From Kineococcus endophyticus (GTDB lineage: Bacteria; Actinomycetota; Actinomycetes; Actinomycetales; Kineococcaceae), in assembly GCF_040796495.1 (NCBI RefSeq), contig NZ_JBFNQN010000010.1:124001-188000 (forward strand): a DNA stretch of 64,000 bases, in the 5' to 3' direction. The notes beneath the pieces were generated by a model that was not told the origin of the DNA, made no database searches, and saw nothing but the letters and a program-made list of their open reading frames with translations. The position numbers and the translations under genes were made by a program. Shown here piece by piece: positions 17,310 through 24,770 of this stretch. Within the stretch, counting starts at the first letter, position 1. Every line of letters begins with the position of its first letter.

Positions 17310-18635
17310 TCACAGCGCGGTCGGGGACACCGTCGCGCGCAGGGGTTCGGGCAGCAGGTCCCCGTGGGCCAGGACGAGGTCGTCGCACATCCGCCAGACC
17401 TGCTCCGGGGTCAGGGTCGAGGAGGCGTTGGGGTCCACGAGCACCGCCTGGCGAACCAGGCGCGGGTCTCCGGTCCGGGCGGCCTCGACGGTGAGTTCGG
17501 CGACCGAGACGTAGGGGCGGTTGAGCGCGGCGGCCTGCACCGGCAGGGACCCCACCGGCACCGGGTGGACGCCGTTCCCGTCGACCAGGGTGGGGACCTC
17601 GACGACGCAGCCGGCGGGCAGGTTGTCCACCAGGCCGTGGTTCACGACGTTGGCGTGCACCTCCCGCGGGGTCCCGGTGACCAGGGAGTGGATGACCTGC
17701 GGGGCGTACTCCGTGGCGCCGTCCTCCAGCGCCAGGGTGCCGCCGGCGGCCAGCGTCCGTTCGGCCTCCTCGAACTCGCGGACGTTCTCCTCGGAGATCT
17801 GCAGGTACTCCGAGGGCCGCAGGCGGAACCGCTCGACCTGCTCGTCCGAGCGCAGGAACCAGGGGAGGTACTCCGAGGAGTGCTCGCTCGTCTCCGTCGG
17901 GTAGTACCCGATCCGGCGGAACACCTCGACGCGGACCCGGCGCTCGAGCTCGGGGTCGGCGGCGATGCGCGCGCGCAGGGCCGGGTACAGGTCGCGGCCC
18001 TCGTGCGTCCACTCCAGCAGCCACGACTGGTGGTTCACCCCCGCGGCGCGGAAGCGGGTCCGCTCGACCGGGACGCCGACGAGCTCGGCGAGGTCGTGCG
18101 CGGTCCAGTACACGCTGTGGCACAGGCCGAGGGTCGTCAGGTCGGGGGCGACGACGTGCAGCCACCACACGTTCATCGCCATCGGGTTCGTGTAGTTCAG
18201 GACGACGGCCCCGGGGGCGACGTCGCGCACGTCCGCCGCGAGGGCGGACAGGAACGGGAAGGTGCGCAGGGCCCGGAACACCCCGCCCACCCCGGTCGTG
18301 TCACCGATGGTCTGCCGCAGGCCGTACCGCGCCGGGATCTCCAGGTCCCGCCGGGTGGCCTCGATGCCGCCGACCTGCACCATGTCCACGACGAAGTCGG
18401 TGTCCGCGAGCGCCCGCCGGCGGTCGGTGGTGGAGGTCACGGACACCTTGCTCCGCCGGGCGCCGCCGAGTCGTTCGGCGACCTGCCGGGCGGTGCCGTC
18501 GGCGACCCGCAGTCGCCGCTCGTCGACGTCGAACAGGACGAGGTCGAGGTCGAGGTCGTCGAACCGGACGAGGTCGGCGACGAGCTGCCGGGTGAAGACG
18601 ACGCTGCCGGCCCCGACGAAGGTCACTCGTGTCAT
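17310..18635 (-). CDS. Glycoside hydrolase family 4 (alpha-galactosidase/phospho-glycosidase type)
   Basis: 441 residues. GH4 enzymes use NAD and a divalent metal and work by transient oxidation at C3. Visible: the NAD fold VTFVGAGSVVFTRQLVADL at the N-terminus, VLNYTNPMAMN, the metal-binding Cys in GLCHSVYWTAHDL and His in AGVNHQSWLLEW. The MelA-like CHS motif and length fit alpha-galactosidases, but GH4 substrate type is hard to predict. No signal peptide is seen, so it acts in the cytoplasm on an imported glycoside. It is the first gene of the nine-gene operon, and its upstream region holds two palindromes shared with the divergent DeoR gene. Confidence 0.9.
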   Translation of the reverse strand: MTRVTFVGAGSVVFTRQLVADLVRFDDLDLDLVLFDVDERRLRVADGTARQVAERLGGARRSKVSVTSTTDRRRALADTDFVVDMVQVGGIEATRRDLEIPARYGLRQTIGDTTGVGGVFRALRTFPFLSALAADVRDVAPGAVVLNYTNPMAMNVWWLHVVAPDLTTLGLCHSVYWTAHDLAELVGVPVERTRFRAAGVNHQSWLLEWTHEGRDLYPALRARIAADPELERRVRVEVFRRIGYYPTETSEHSSEYLPWFLRSDEQVERFRLRPSEYLQISEENVREFEEAERTLAAGGTLALEDGATEYAPQVIHSLVTGTPREVHANVVNHGLVDNLPAGCVVEVPTLVDGNGVHPVPVGSLPVQAAALNRPYVSVAELTVEAARTGDPRLVRQAVLVDPNASSTLTPEQVWRMCDDLVLAHGDLLPEPLRATVSPTAL

Positions 18636-18645
18636 GGCCCGATGG

Positions 18646-18701
18646 TGAGCGCGGCGCTCAGCCGTGTGCAACGATCTGCGCGAAGCGCTCAGAAGTTCTG
18701 A
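18646..18701. promoter_or_regulatory. Two palindromes in the divergent GH4/DeoR promoter region
   Basis: TGAGCGC-G-GCGCTCA (18646-18660) is a perfect 7-1-7 inverted repeat 11 bp from the GH4 start. TCAGAA-G-TTCTGA (18689-18701) is a perfect 6-1-6 repeat 24 bp from the DeoR start. A third GCGCTCA copy lies at 18685-18691. The placement suits autoregulation and operon control by the adjacent DeoR-type protein; binding is inferred. Confidence 0.5.
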
Positions 18702-18732
18702 TCGGATCGGCGACGACGGCAACCATGACCCC

Positions 18733-18772
18733 GACCACGACCACGACCACGACCACGACGACGACCACGACC
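18733..18772 (+). repeat. GACCAC microsatellite coding poly-threonine
   Basis: About 40 bp of nearly perfect GACCAC hexamer units, with one GACGAC interruption, at the 5' end of the DeoR gene. It encodes a run of 13 Thr in the gene frame and His-Asp repeats in another frame. Such tracts are prone to slippage in units of 6 bp, which would change the length without shifting the frame. Confidence 0.85.
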
Positions 18773-19545
18773 CTGGGGCCGGGCAAGCGCGCCCGTCGGC
18801 TGCGTGCCGAACTGCAGCTGCTCGCCGCGTCGGGAGCCTCCGGTGCGCCGGTCCCGCTGCAGCGGCTGACGCAGGAGTTGTCGGTCTCGGTGGCCACCGT
18901 GCGCCGGGACCTGGCCGACCTGGAGGCGCAGGGCCTCGTCGTCCGCACCCACGGCGGTGCGCGCATCTCGTCCACGGCCGCGGACTCCCGGTCCGCCTGC
19001 GGGCCGGGAGTTCCGCGGAGGTGAAACGCCTCATCGCCCGCCGTGCGGCGACGTTCCTCCCCGAGGGGCCGTTCGCGGTGGCCATCGGCGGGGGGACGAC
19101 GGCGGCCGAGGTGGCGCGGGCCCTGGTGTTCCGCACCGAGCTGACGATCCTCACGAACTCCCTCACGACGGCCGCCGAGATCGGGGCACGGCAGAACCTG
19201 CGTGTCCTGGTGACGGGCGGGATCGTCCGGCCGAGTTCCTTCGAGATCGTCGGTGCGCTGGCCGAGAGCTCGTTCGCAGCGCTGAACATCGGGATCGCGT
19301 TCCTCGGGGCCGACGGTGTCAGCGCAGAGGGCGGGGTCACCACCCACGACGAGGTCGAGGCCCGCACCAACGCGGCGATGGTGGCGGGCGCCCAGCGCTC
19401 GGTCCTCGTCGTGGACTCCTCCAAGATCGGCCGCGTCACGCTGGCGCGGGTGGTCGACCTGGCCGCGGTCGACGACGTCGTCACCGACGACGGGGCGTCG
19501 GTGACGGACCTGCGCGCCGTCGAGCGGGCCGGGCCCCGGGTCCAC

Positions 19546-19581
19546 GTCGTGCAGCGGGTCGTGCAGCGGGTCGTCCAGCGG
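19546..19581 (+). repeat. Three 12-bp tandem repeats at the end of the DeoR gene
   Basis: The unit GTCGTGCAGCGG occurs three times head to tail, the last with one change, encoding VVQR repeats just before the TAG stop. This adds a short basic tail not expected in DeoR proteins. Confidence 0.85.
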
Positions 19582-19655
19582 GTCGGTCACCGCGCTTAGG
19601 GTGGTCGTGGACGACGGCCCGGCCCGGACCGCCGCCACGTCGACCGAGGAGCCCG

Positions 19656-21956
19656 GTGTCCCAGCCGCAGGAGCACGTCCCCGCCTACGGCGAGGTCGAC
19701 CTGACGACCTGCGAGAGCGAACCCATCCACGTCCCGGGGGCGATCCAGCCGCACGGGCTCCTGCTCGGCCTGGAACGGCCCTCGCACCGCGTGGTCGTGG
19801 CCTCGCAGAACGCGGCCGCGCTGCTCGGTCGCGCACCGGGGTCGGTGCTCGGCGCCGACCTGGCCGACCTCCTGGGGGACGACGTCGCCGGGCGGGTGCG
19901 CACCGCGCTGGAGGACGACACCCGCGACGAGGCCCTGCACGCGCGGCTGGTGCTGGACGGGGACGAGGTCGACGTGGACGTCGTGGTCCACCTCAGCGGC
20001 GAACGCCTCGTCGTGGAGGTGGAACGGTCCACCGGCGTGGAGGGTCCCGTCAGCCCGGTCTCCTACCGCGCCACCCGCGGTGCCGTCGCCCGGCTGGCGG
20101 GCACGACCGACGTCGACGCGTTGTGCCGCCGGCTGGCGCGGGAGGTCCGCGGCGTCCTGGGGTTCGACCGGGTGATGGTCTACCGGTTCGACGCGCAGTG
20201 GAACGGCGAGGTCGTCGCCGAGGAGCACCGCGCGGGCCTCGAACCGTTCTTCGGGCTGCGCTACCCGGCCAGCGACATCCCGGCGCAGGCCCGCCGGCTC
20301 TACACGCTGAACTGGACGCGGCTCATCGCCGACGTCGACTACCGCCCCGTGCGCCTGGAACCCCTCGTCGACCCCGGCACCGGTGCCCCGCTGGACCTGT
20401 CGCACTCGGTGCTGCGCAGCGTCTCGCCGATCCACCTCGAGTACCTGCACAACATGGGCGTCACCGCCTCGATGTCCATCTCGCTCATCGTCGACGGCCG
20501 GTTGTGGGGGCTCGTCGCCTGCCACCACTACTCCGGCCCGCACCGCCCCGGGTACGACGCCCGGTCGGCGGCGGAGTTCCTGGGGCAGACGACGTCCCAG
20601 CTCGTCGGGGAACGAGCGCGCTCGCGCGAGCGCGACGAGGCGCTGGCGGCCCAGGAACTCATGTCCGACGTCCTGGCCGGGGTCTCGGGGCAGGGCCGGG
20701 ACCCGCTGACGGCGCTCGTGGAGGACGGCCGCGTCGCCGACCTCCTCGGCGCCGGCGGCGTCGCGGTGTGGGACGGGCACCGGCTGCTGACCTGCGGGCA
20801 GGTGCCCGCCTGGGCGCAGGTGCAGCGGGCGTCCCGGCTGCTGGGACGGGCCGACGGGGCGGTCACGTTCACCGACCACCTCTCGACCCTGGACCCGCGC
20901 CTGGGTGAGGTCACCGGCACGGCGGCCGGCGCGCTGCGGATCGGGCTGGACCGGGAGGGCTGGCTGCTGTGGTTCCGCCCGGAGCAGCCCGAACTCGTCT
21001 CCTGGGGCGGGGACCCGCAGAACGCCGAGGTGCACGAGCTGTCCGCCGACGGCGCGCAGGTGCGGATCAGTCCGCGCAAGAGCTTCGAGAAGTGGCAGGA
21101 GGTCGTGCGCGGCCGCAGCCTGCCGTGGCGGCCCTGGCACGCGGCGACGGCCGAACGCCTGCGCGGCCAGCTCACCGCGATCATGCTGGGCCGCTCCCGG
21201 GGCCAGATCGCCATCGCCGAGTCGCTGCAGCGGGCCGTGGTCCTCGACGAGGCGCCCGAGGTGCCGGGGCTGGACGTGCACGCCCGCTACCGCCCGGCCG
21301 CGGGCGGGCAGCTCGGCGGCGACTGGTGGGACCTGCTGCCGCTGGCGGGGGACCGCGTGGCCGTCGTGGTCGGTGACGTCGCCGGGCACGGGGTGCACGC
21401 GGCCGCGGCGATGGCGCAGCTGCGGACGGCCCTGCGGGCCTACCTGCTGGAGGGGCACAGCCCGGCGGCCGCGCTGGACCGGCTCGACGCGCTGGTCGCC
21501 ACCCTCAACGGCAACCACACGGCGACGGCGGTCGTCGGGATCGTCAGCCCGGCCGCGGAGGGAGCCTCCGGGGCGCCGTCGGTGGACCTCGCCAGCGCCG
21601 GGCACCCCGCCCCGCTGCTCGTCACCGCGCAGGGTGCCGTCGCCCTGCAGGTGCCGACCCGTCCGATGCTCGGGCTGGGGTTCGGGCCCACGAGCGGCAC
21701 GGTCGACGAGGTCGCGACCACGCCCCTCCCCGCGGACGCCGTGCTGCTGTTCTTCAGCGACGGACTGGTCGAGCGGCGCGGGACGAGCCTGTCCGAGACG
21801 ACCCGGCAGCTCGGGGAGAACGCCGCGCACGCCGTGGGAGAGGGCCTGGACGTGGCGGCCGTCGCCGACCGCCTCCTGACCGCCGTCCCCGGCCGCGGCG
21901 ACGACGACACGACCCTCGTGCTGGCCCGGCTCGCTCGTCACCGCTCCGTGACCTAG
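19656..21956 (+). CDS. Bacteriophytochrome with PP2C/SpoIIE phosphatase output
   Basis: 766 residues: PAS (about 10-120), GAF (140-310), PHY (330-500) and a C-terminal SpoIIE-type PP2C phosphatase (530-760). Chromophore features are complete: the biliverdin-binding Cys19 in TTCESEPIHVPGAIQPHG, the PASDIP motif (204-209), the GAF CHHYSG stretch (289-294) and the PHY tongue PRKSFEKWQ. Phosphatase metal motifs are LGGDWWDLLPL, VVVGDVAGHG, LLFFSDGLVERRG and DDDTTLVL. Most bacteriophytochromes signal through histidine kinases; here red/far-red light would instead control Ser/Thr dephosphorylation, as RsbU does on an anti-anti-sigma factor. GTG start chosen 4 nt after GAGGAGCCC. No haem oxygenase for biliverdin is in view. 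A LOV-PP2C gene follows. Confidence 0.93.
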   Translation: MSQPQEHVPAYGEVDLTTCESEPIHVPGAIQPHGLLLGLERPSHRVVVASQNAAALLGRAPGSVLGADLADLLGDDVAGRVRTALEDDTRDEALHARLVLDGDEVDVDVVVHLSGERLVVEVERSTGVEGPVSPVSYRATRGAVARLAGTTDVDALCRRLAREVRGVLGFDRVMVYRFDAQWNGEVVAEEHRAGLEPFFGLRYPASDIPAQARRLYTLNWTRLIADVDYRPVRLEPLVDPGTGAPLDLSHSVLRSVSPIHLEYLHNMGVTASMSISLIVDGRLWGLVACHHYSGPHRPGYDARSAAEFLGQTTSQLVGERARSRERDEALAAQELMSDVLAGVSGQGRDPLTALVEDGRVADLLGAGGVAVWDGHRLLTCGQVPAWAQVQRASRLLGRADGAVTFTDHLSTLDPRLGEVTGTAAGALRIGLDREGWLLWFRPEQPELVSWGGDPQNAEVHELSADGAQVRISPRKSFEKWQEVVRGRSLPWRPWHAATAERLRGQLTAIMLGRSRGQIAIAESLQRAVVLDEAPEVPGLDVHARYRPAAGGQLGGDWWDLLPLAGDRVAVVVGDVAGHGVHAAAAMAQLRTALRAYLLEGHSPAAALDRLDALVATLNGNHTATAVVGIVSPAAEGASGAPSVDLASAGHPAPLLVTAQGAVALQVPTRPMLGLGFGPTSGTVDEVATTPLPADAVLLFFSDGLVERRGTSLSETTRQLGENAAHAVGEGLDVAAVADRLLTAVPGRGDDDTTLVLARLARHRSVT

Positions 21957-22048
21957 GCTCGCAGCCGGTGTCGAGACCAGGCCCCGCCCGTCGTGCTGCC
22001 CTCGTCCGGGGGTGAGAGGCGGTCGCAGGGTCGAGGAGAGGGGACACC

Positions 22049-24217
22049 GTGCCAGGAACCGGACGTGGACGTGACGCGTCCTCGGACGTCCCAGACGTCT
22101 CGGCCGTCACCGGGGACGCCCCGGCCGCCGTCCTCCTCGTGCACCTGTCGGACCGCTCCGTGGTGCACGTCAACCCCGTCGCCCGCCAGCTCGCGCCGCA
22201 GGCGCAGCTCCCGCTGAGCGTCGACGCCTGGTCCGACGCGGCGGGACTGCTGGACCTCGACGGTGCCGAGCTGTCCGACACCGAACACCCGCTGTCCAAG
22301 GTCGCGCGGTCCGAACCGGTGGTGGGACAGGCGGTCTCGGCGGCCGCCGGCAGCGACCTCGGCGGCCGGCGCGAACCCCTGTGGGTCGTGGCGCTGCCGA
22401 TGGCCGACGCCCCGATGCTCGACGACCACGCGCTCGTCGTGTTCCTGCCGCTGCGCGACAGCCGCGCCGCCCGCGCCGCGATGGACGCCGCGACCGAGCA
22501 GGCCGCGCTGCGGGACCGCGCCGTCCTGGCCACGGGGCTGTCCTTCACGGTCGCCGACGCCCGTGACCCCGAGTTCCCGCTGGTCTGGGTGAACCCCGCG
22601 TTCACGGCGACGACCGGGTACACCCTCGAGGAGGTGGTCGGCCGGAACTGCCGCTTCCTGCAGGGCCCGGGCACCGACCCCGCTGCGCGGCAGGCGCTGC
22701 ACGACGCCCTGGACGCCCGCGAACCCGTCACCGTGACGCTCCTGAACTACCGCAAGGACGGACTGGCCTTCTGGAACCAGGTGGCCATGAGCCCGATCTT
22801 CGGGGCCGACGGCACGCTCACGCACTACGTCGGCATCCAGACCGACGTCAGCGGGCGGGTCGCGGCCGACCGGGCCCGCGACGAGGCCCTGGCCGCCGAG
22901 CGCGCGGCCCGCGCCGAGGCCGAGGAGGCCCGGCACCGCGCCGAGGAGCACCGCGCCCGGCTCGACCTGCTCGCCGAGGCCACCCACAGCCTGTCAGGGA
23001 CCCTCGACGTCGCCGAGTGCCGACGCCGGCTGCTGCAGCTCGTCGTGCCGCAGCTCGCGGACTGGGCCGTCGTCCTCAGCCCCGACGACAAGGGGCAGAT
23101 CGGGCAGGTCACCGCGCTGCACGCCGACCCCGCGGACGACGAACGCTTCGACGCCTACCTCGACGCCCTGCGCAGCACGCCCTTGCGCGGCCGGCTGCAG
23201 GACCTGCTGCTGGACGGCGCCTCGGCACGCCGCATCGGCGGCTACTCCTCCCCGGCGGTGCGGGAGGTGCGCCGGACTTGGGTGGAGGACGAGTCGGTGC
23301 TGGACCTGTCCGACGAGATGGGTGTCGCCTCCGTCCTCGTCGTGCCGCTGCCGGGACGGCGCCGCGTCGACGACCTCATGGTCCTCGTCCGCACCGCGAG
23401 CACCCCCGAGCACCCCGCCCCCGAGCACACCGACGACGACCTCGGGATCGCCGTCGACCTCGGCCGCCGGGCGGGGTTGCTGCTGGACAACGCCCGCCTC
23501 TACGAGGAGCAGCACCACATCGCCACCGAGCTGCAGCGCAGCCTGCTGCCGGACCTGCCCGAGGTCCCCGGCCTGCAGGTCGCGGCGCGGTACCACGCGG
23601 GCCAGGACGGCAACGACGTCGGCGGCGACTTCTACGAGCTCATCGACGTCCCCGGCGACGGGATCGCCGTCGTGATCGGCGACGTCGCCGGGCACGACGT
23701 CTACGCGGCGGCGGCGATGGGCCACCTCAAGGGGTTGCTGCGCGCCTGCGCGTGGGACCGGACGCTCGACACCCCGGCCGCCGTGCTGACGCGGGTGGAC
23801 GAGCTCATCGCCGCCCTCGGCATGACGACGATGGCCACGGTCAGCTACGTCCGGCTGACCCCGGACGGGCCGGACCACTGGTCGGTGGAGCACTCCTCGG
23901 CCGGGCACCCGCCGCTGCTCGTGCGCTGCCCGGACGGCAGCGTGCGCTACCTGCCGGAGGCCCGGGGCATCCCCCTCGGTGTCGAACCGTCGCTGGCGCG
24001 CGAGACGCTGCGCGAACGGCTGCCCACGGGGTCGCTGCTGCTCTGCTACACCGACGGCCTCATCGAGCGGCGCGGGGAGGTGCTCAACGAGGGGCTCGAC
24101 CGCCTGGCCGGCGTCGTGGCCGCCGGACCGCACGAGCCCGAGGCCCTGTGCGAGCACCTGCTCGAGGAGCTCGGCGACAGCCACGACGACATCGCCCTGC
24201 TCGCCGTCCGCCTCTGA
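22049..24217 (+). CDS. LOV blue-light sensor with GAF and PP2C/SpoIIE phosphatase
   Basis: 722 residues: a PAS-like N-terminus (25-135), a LOV domain (165-275), a charged helical linker, a GAF-like domain (about 300-470) and a SpoIIE PP2C phosphatase (490-722). The LOV core is canonical: GRNCRFLQG with the photoactive Cys201, LLNYRKDGLAFWNQ and HYVGIQTDV, so flavin binding and a blue-light cysteinyl adduct are expected. Phosphatase motifs VGGDFYELID, VIGDVAGHD, LLCYTDGLIERRG and HDDIALLAV are intact. It lies 92 bp after the phytochrome phosphatase and 48 bp before an RsbW-like kinase, resembling YtvA- and RsbP-type inputs to general stress control. GTG start behind GAGGAGAGGGG. Confidence 0.94.
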   Translation: MPGTGRGRDASSDVPDVSAVTGDAPAAVLLVHLSDRSVVHVNPVARQLAPQAQLPLSVDAWSDAAGLLDLDGAELSDTEHPLSKVARSEPVVGQAVSAAAGSDLGGRREPLWVVALPMADAPMLDDHALVVFLPLRDSRAARAAMDAATEQAALRDRAVLATGLSFTVADARDPEFPLVWVNPAFTATTGYTLEEVVGRNCRFLQGPGTDPAARQALHDALDAREPVTVTLLNYRKDGLAFWNQVAMSPIFGADGTLTHYVGIQTDVSGRVAADRARDEALAAERAARAEAEEARHRAEEHRARLDLLAEATHSLSGTLDVAECRRRLLQLVVPQLADWAVVLSPDDKGQIGQVTALHADPADDERFDAYLDALRSTPLRGRLQDLLLDGASARRIGGYSSPAVREVRRTWVEDESVLDLSDEMGVASVLVVPLPGRRRVDDLMVLVRTASTPEHPAPEHTDDDLGIAVDLGRRAGLLLDNARLYEEQHHIATELQRSLLPDLPEVPGLQVAARYHAGQDGNDVGGDFYELIDVPGDGIAVVIGDVAGHDVYAAAAMGHLKGLLRACAWDRTLDTPAAVLTRVDELIAALGMTTMATVSYVRLTPDGPDHWSVEHSSAGHPPLLVRCPDGSVRYLPEARGIPLGVEPSLARETLRERLPTGSLLLCYTDGLIERRGEVLNEGLDRLAGVVAAGPHEPEALCEHLLEELGDSHDDIALLAVRL

Positions 24218-24265
24218 ACCTCCTCCCGGTCGCCCGCCCACGGTTTCCGGGAGAGGGTTCAGGCG

Positions 24266-24649
24266 ATGTGCCAGTACACCCCGCCCGCCGAGCTCGTCCT
24301 CGTCATGGACGACACGGCGGGGCGCCACGCGCGACGTTTCCTCGACGAGCACTGGTGCCGCCCGCACGCAGCGGACCTGCGGCCGCAGGGCGACCTGGTG
24401 GTGACCGAACTCGTCACCAACGCCGTCCGGCACGGCGCGCCGCCGGCGGCCCTCACGCTGGACTGCGCGGGCGAGGCCGGGGTCACGGTCCGGGTCCGCG
24501 ACGCCGGCACCGAGCTCCCGCGGCTGCGGCAGGCCGACCCGGGAGCCCTCGGGGGACGGGGCATCGCCCTCGTCGACGTCCTCAGCGCCCAGTGGGGCGT
24601 GGACCCCGGACCGGACGGCAAGACGGTGTGGAGCCGCCTCGTCGCCTGA
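24266..24649 (+). CDS. RsbW-like anti-sigma factor serine kinase (HATPase)
   Basis: 127 residues, essentially a single GHKL/HATPase domain. The N-box ELVTNAVRHG with Asn52 is intact, as are the G1-like VRVRDAGTELP and the G2-like GGRGIALVDVL, and it ends DGKTVWSRLV. RsbW/SpoIIAB-type proteins bind a sigma factor and phosphorylate a STAS antagonist. It directly follows two light-sensing PP2C phosphatases, which would oppose its kinase activity. No sigma factor or STAS gene is adjacent, but two STAS genes lie near 53 kb. A degenerate paralogue with the same CxxxxP...RHARRFLD opening is at 53470. Confidence 0.85.
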   Translation: MCQYTPPAELVLVMDDTAGRHARRFLDEHWCRPHAADLRPQGDLVVTELVTNAVRHGAPPAALTLDCAGEAGVTVRVRDAGTELPRLRQADPGALGGRGIALVDVLSAQWGVDPGPDGKTVWSRLVA

Positions 24650-24770
24650 GTTCCGACGGGCTGATCCGGCACCACGTGGCTAGTTTGGTGCCACCTTTCC
24701 CAGAGGTGCCCGTCCCGCGCACGACACCAGCAGGTGCAGACCCCCGCCTGCGTGGACATCGGAGTTCCCC
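24650..24770. promoter_or_regulatory. Upstream region of the second sugar importer with an inverted repeat
   Basis: GGCACCA (24668-24674) and TGGTGCC (24686-24692) form a perfect 7-bp inverted repeat with an 11-nt spacer; overlapping GTGGC/GCCAC arms give an alternative fold. It may be a terminator for the RsbW-like gene or, more likely given its symmetry and location, an operator for the importer operon. No -35/-10 pair is assigned. Confidence 0.4.

Larger units (their letters stand above)
18725..19599 (+). pseudogene. DeoR-family sugar regulator broken by a one-base frameshift
   Basis: An N-terminal DeoR HTH (LQRLTQELSVSVATVRRDL, DLEAQGLVVRTHGGARI) is read from the ATG at 18725. After residue 87 or so the frame runs into unrelated sequence and stops at about 19024. 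The sugar-phosphate sensor domain continues in the -1 frame: PVRLRAGSSAEVKRLIARRA, VAIGGGTTAAEVARAL, TNSLTTAAEIG, SSKIGRV. Adding one C to the CCC run at 18987-18989 restores DSPVRLRAG and a single uninterrupted DeoR protein of about 291 residues. The N-terminus carries 13 consecutive threonines from a GACCAC repeat, and the C-terminus three VVQR units. Either a real mutation that could derepress the sugar operon, or a base-call error in a homopolymer. Confidence 0.85.

Noticed and set aside
18957-19655. Long upstream extension of the phytochrome reading frame through the DeoR gene
   Set aside because: It is an antisense-free but non-conserved frame with Arg/Gly/Pro-rich content typical of shadow frames in high-GC DNA; the phytochrome N-terminus begins at GTG 19656.
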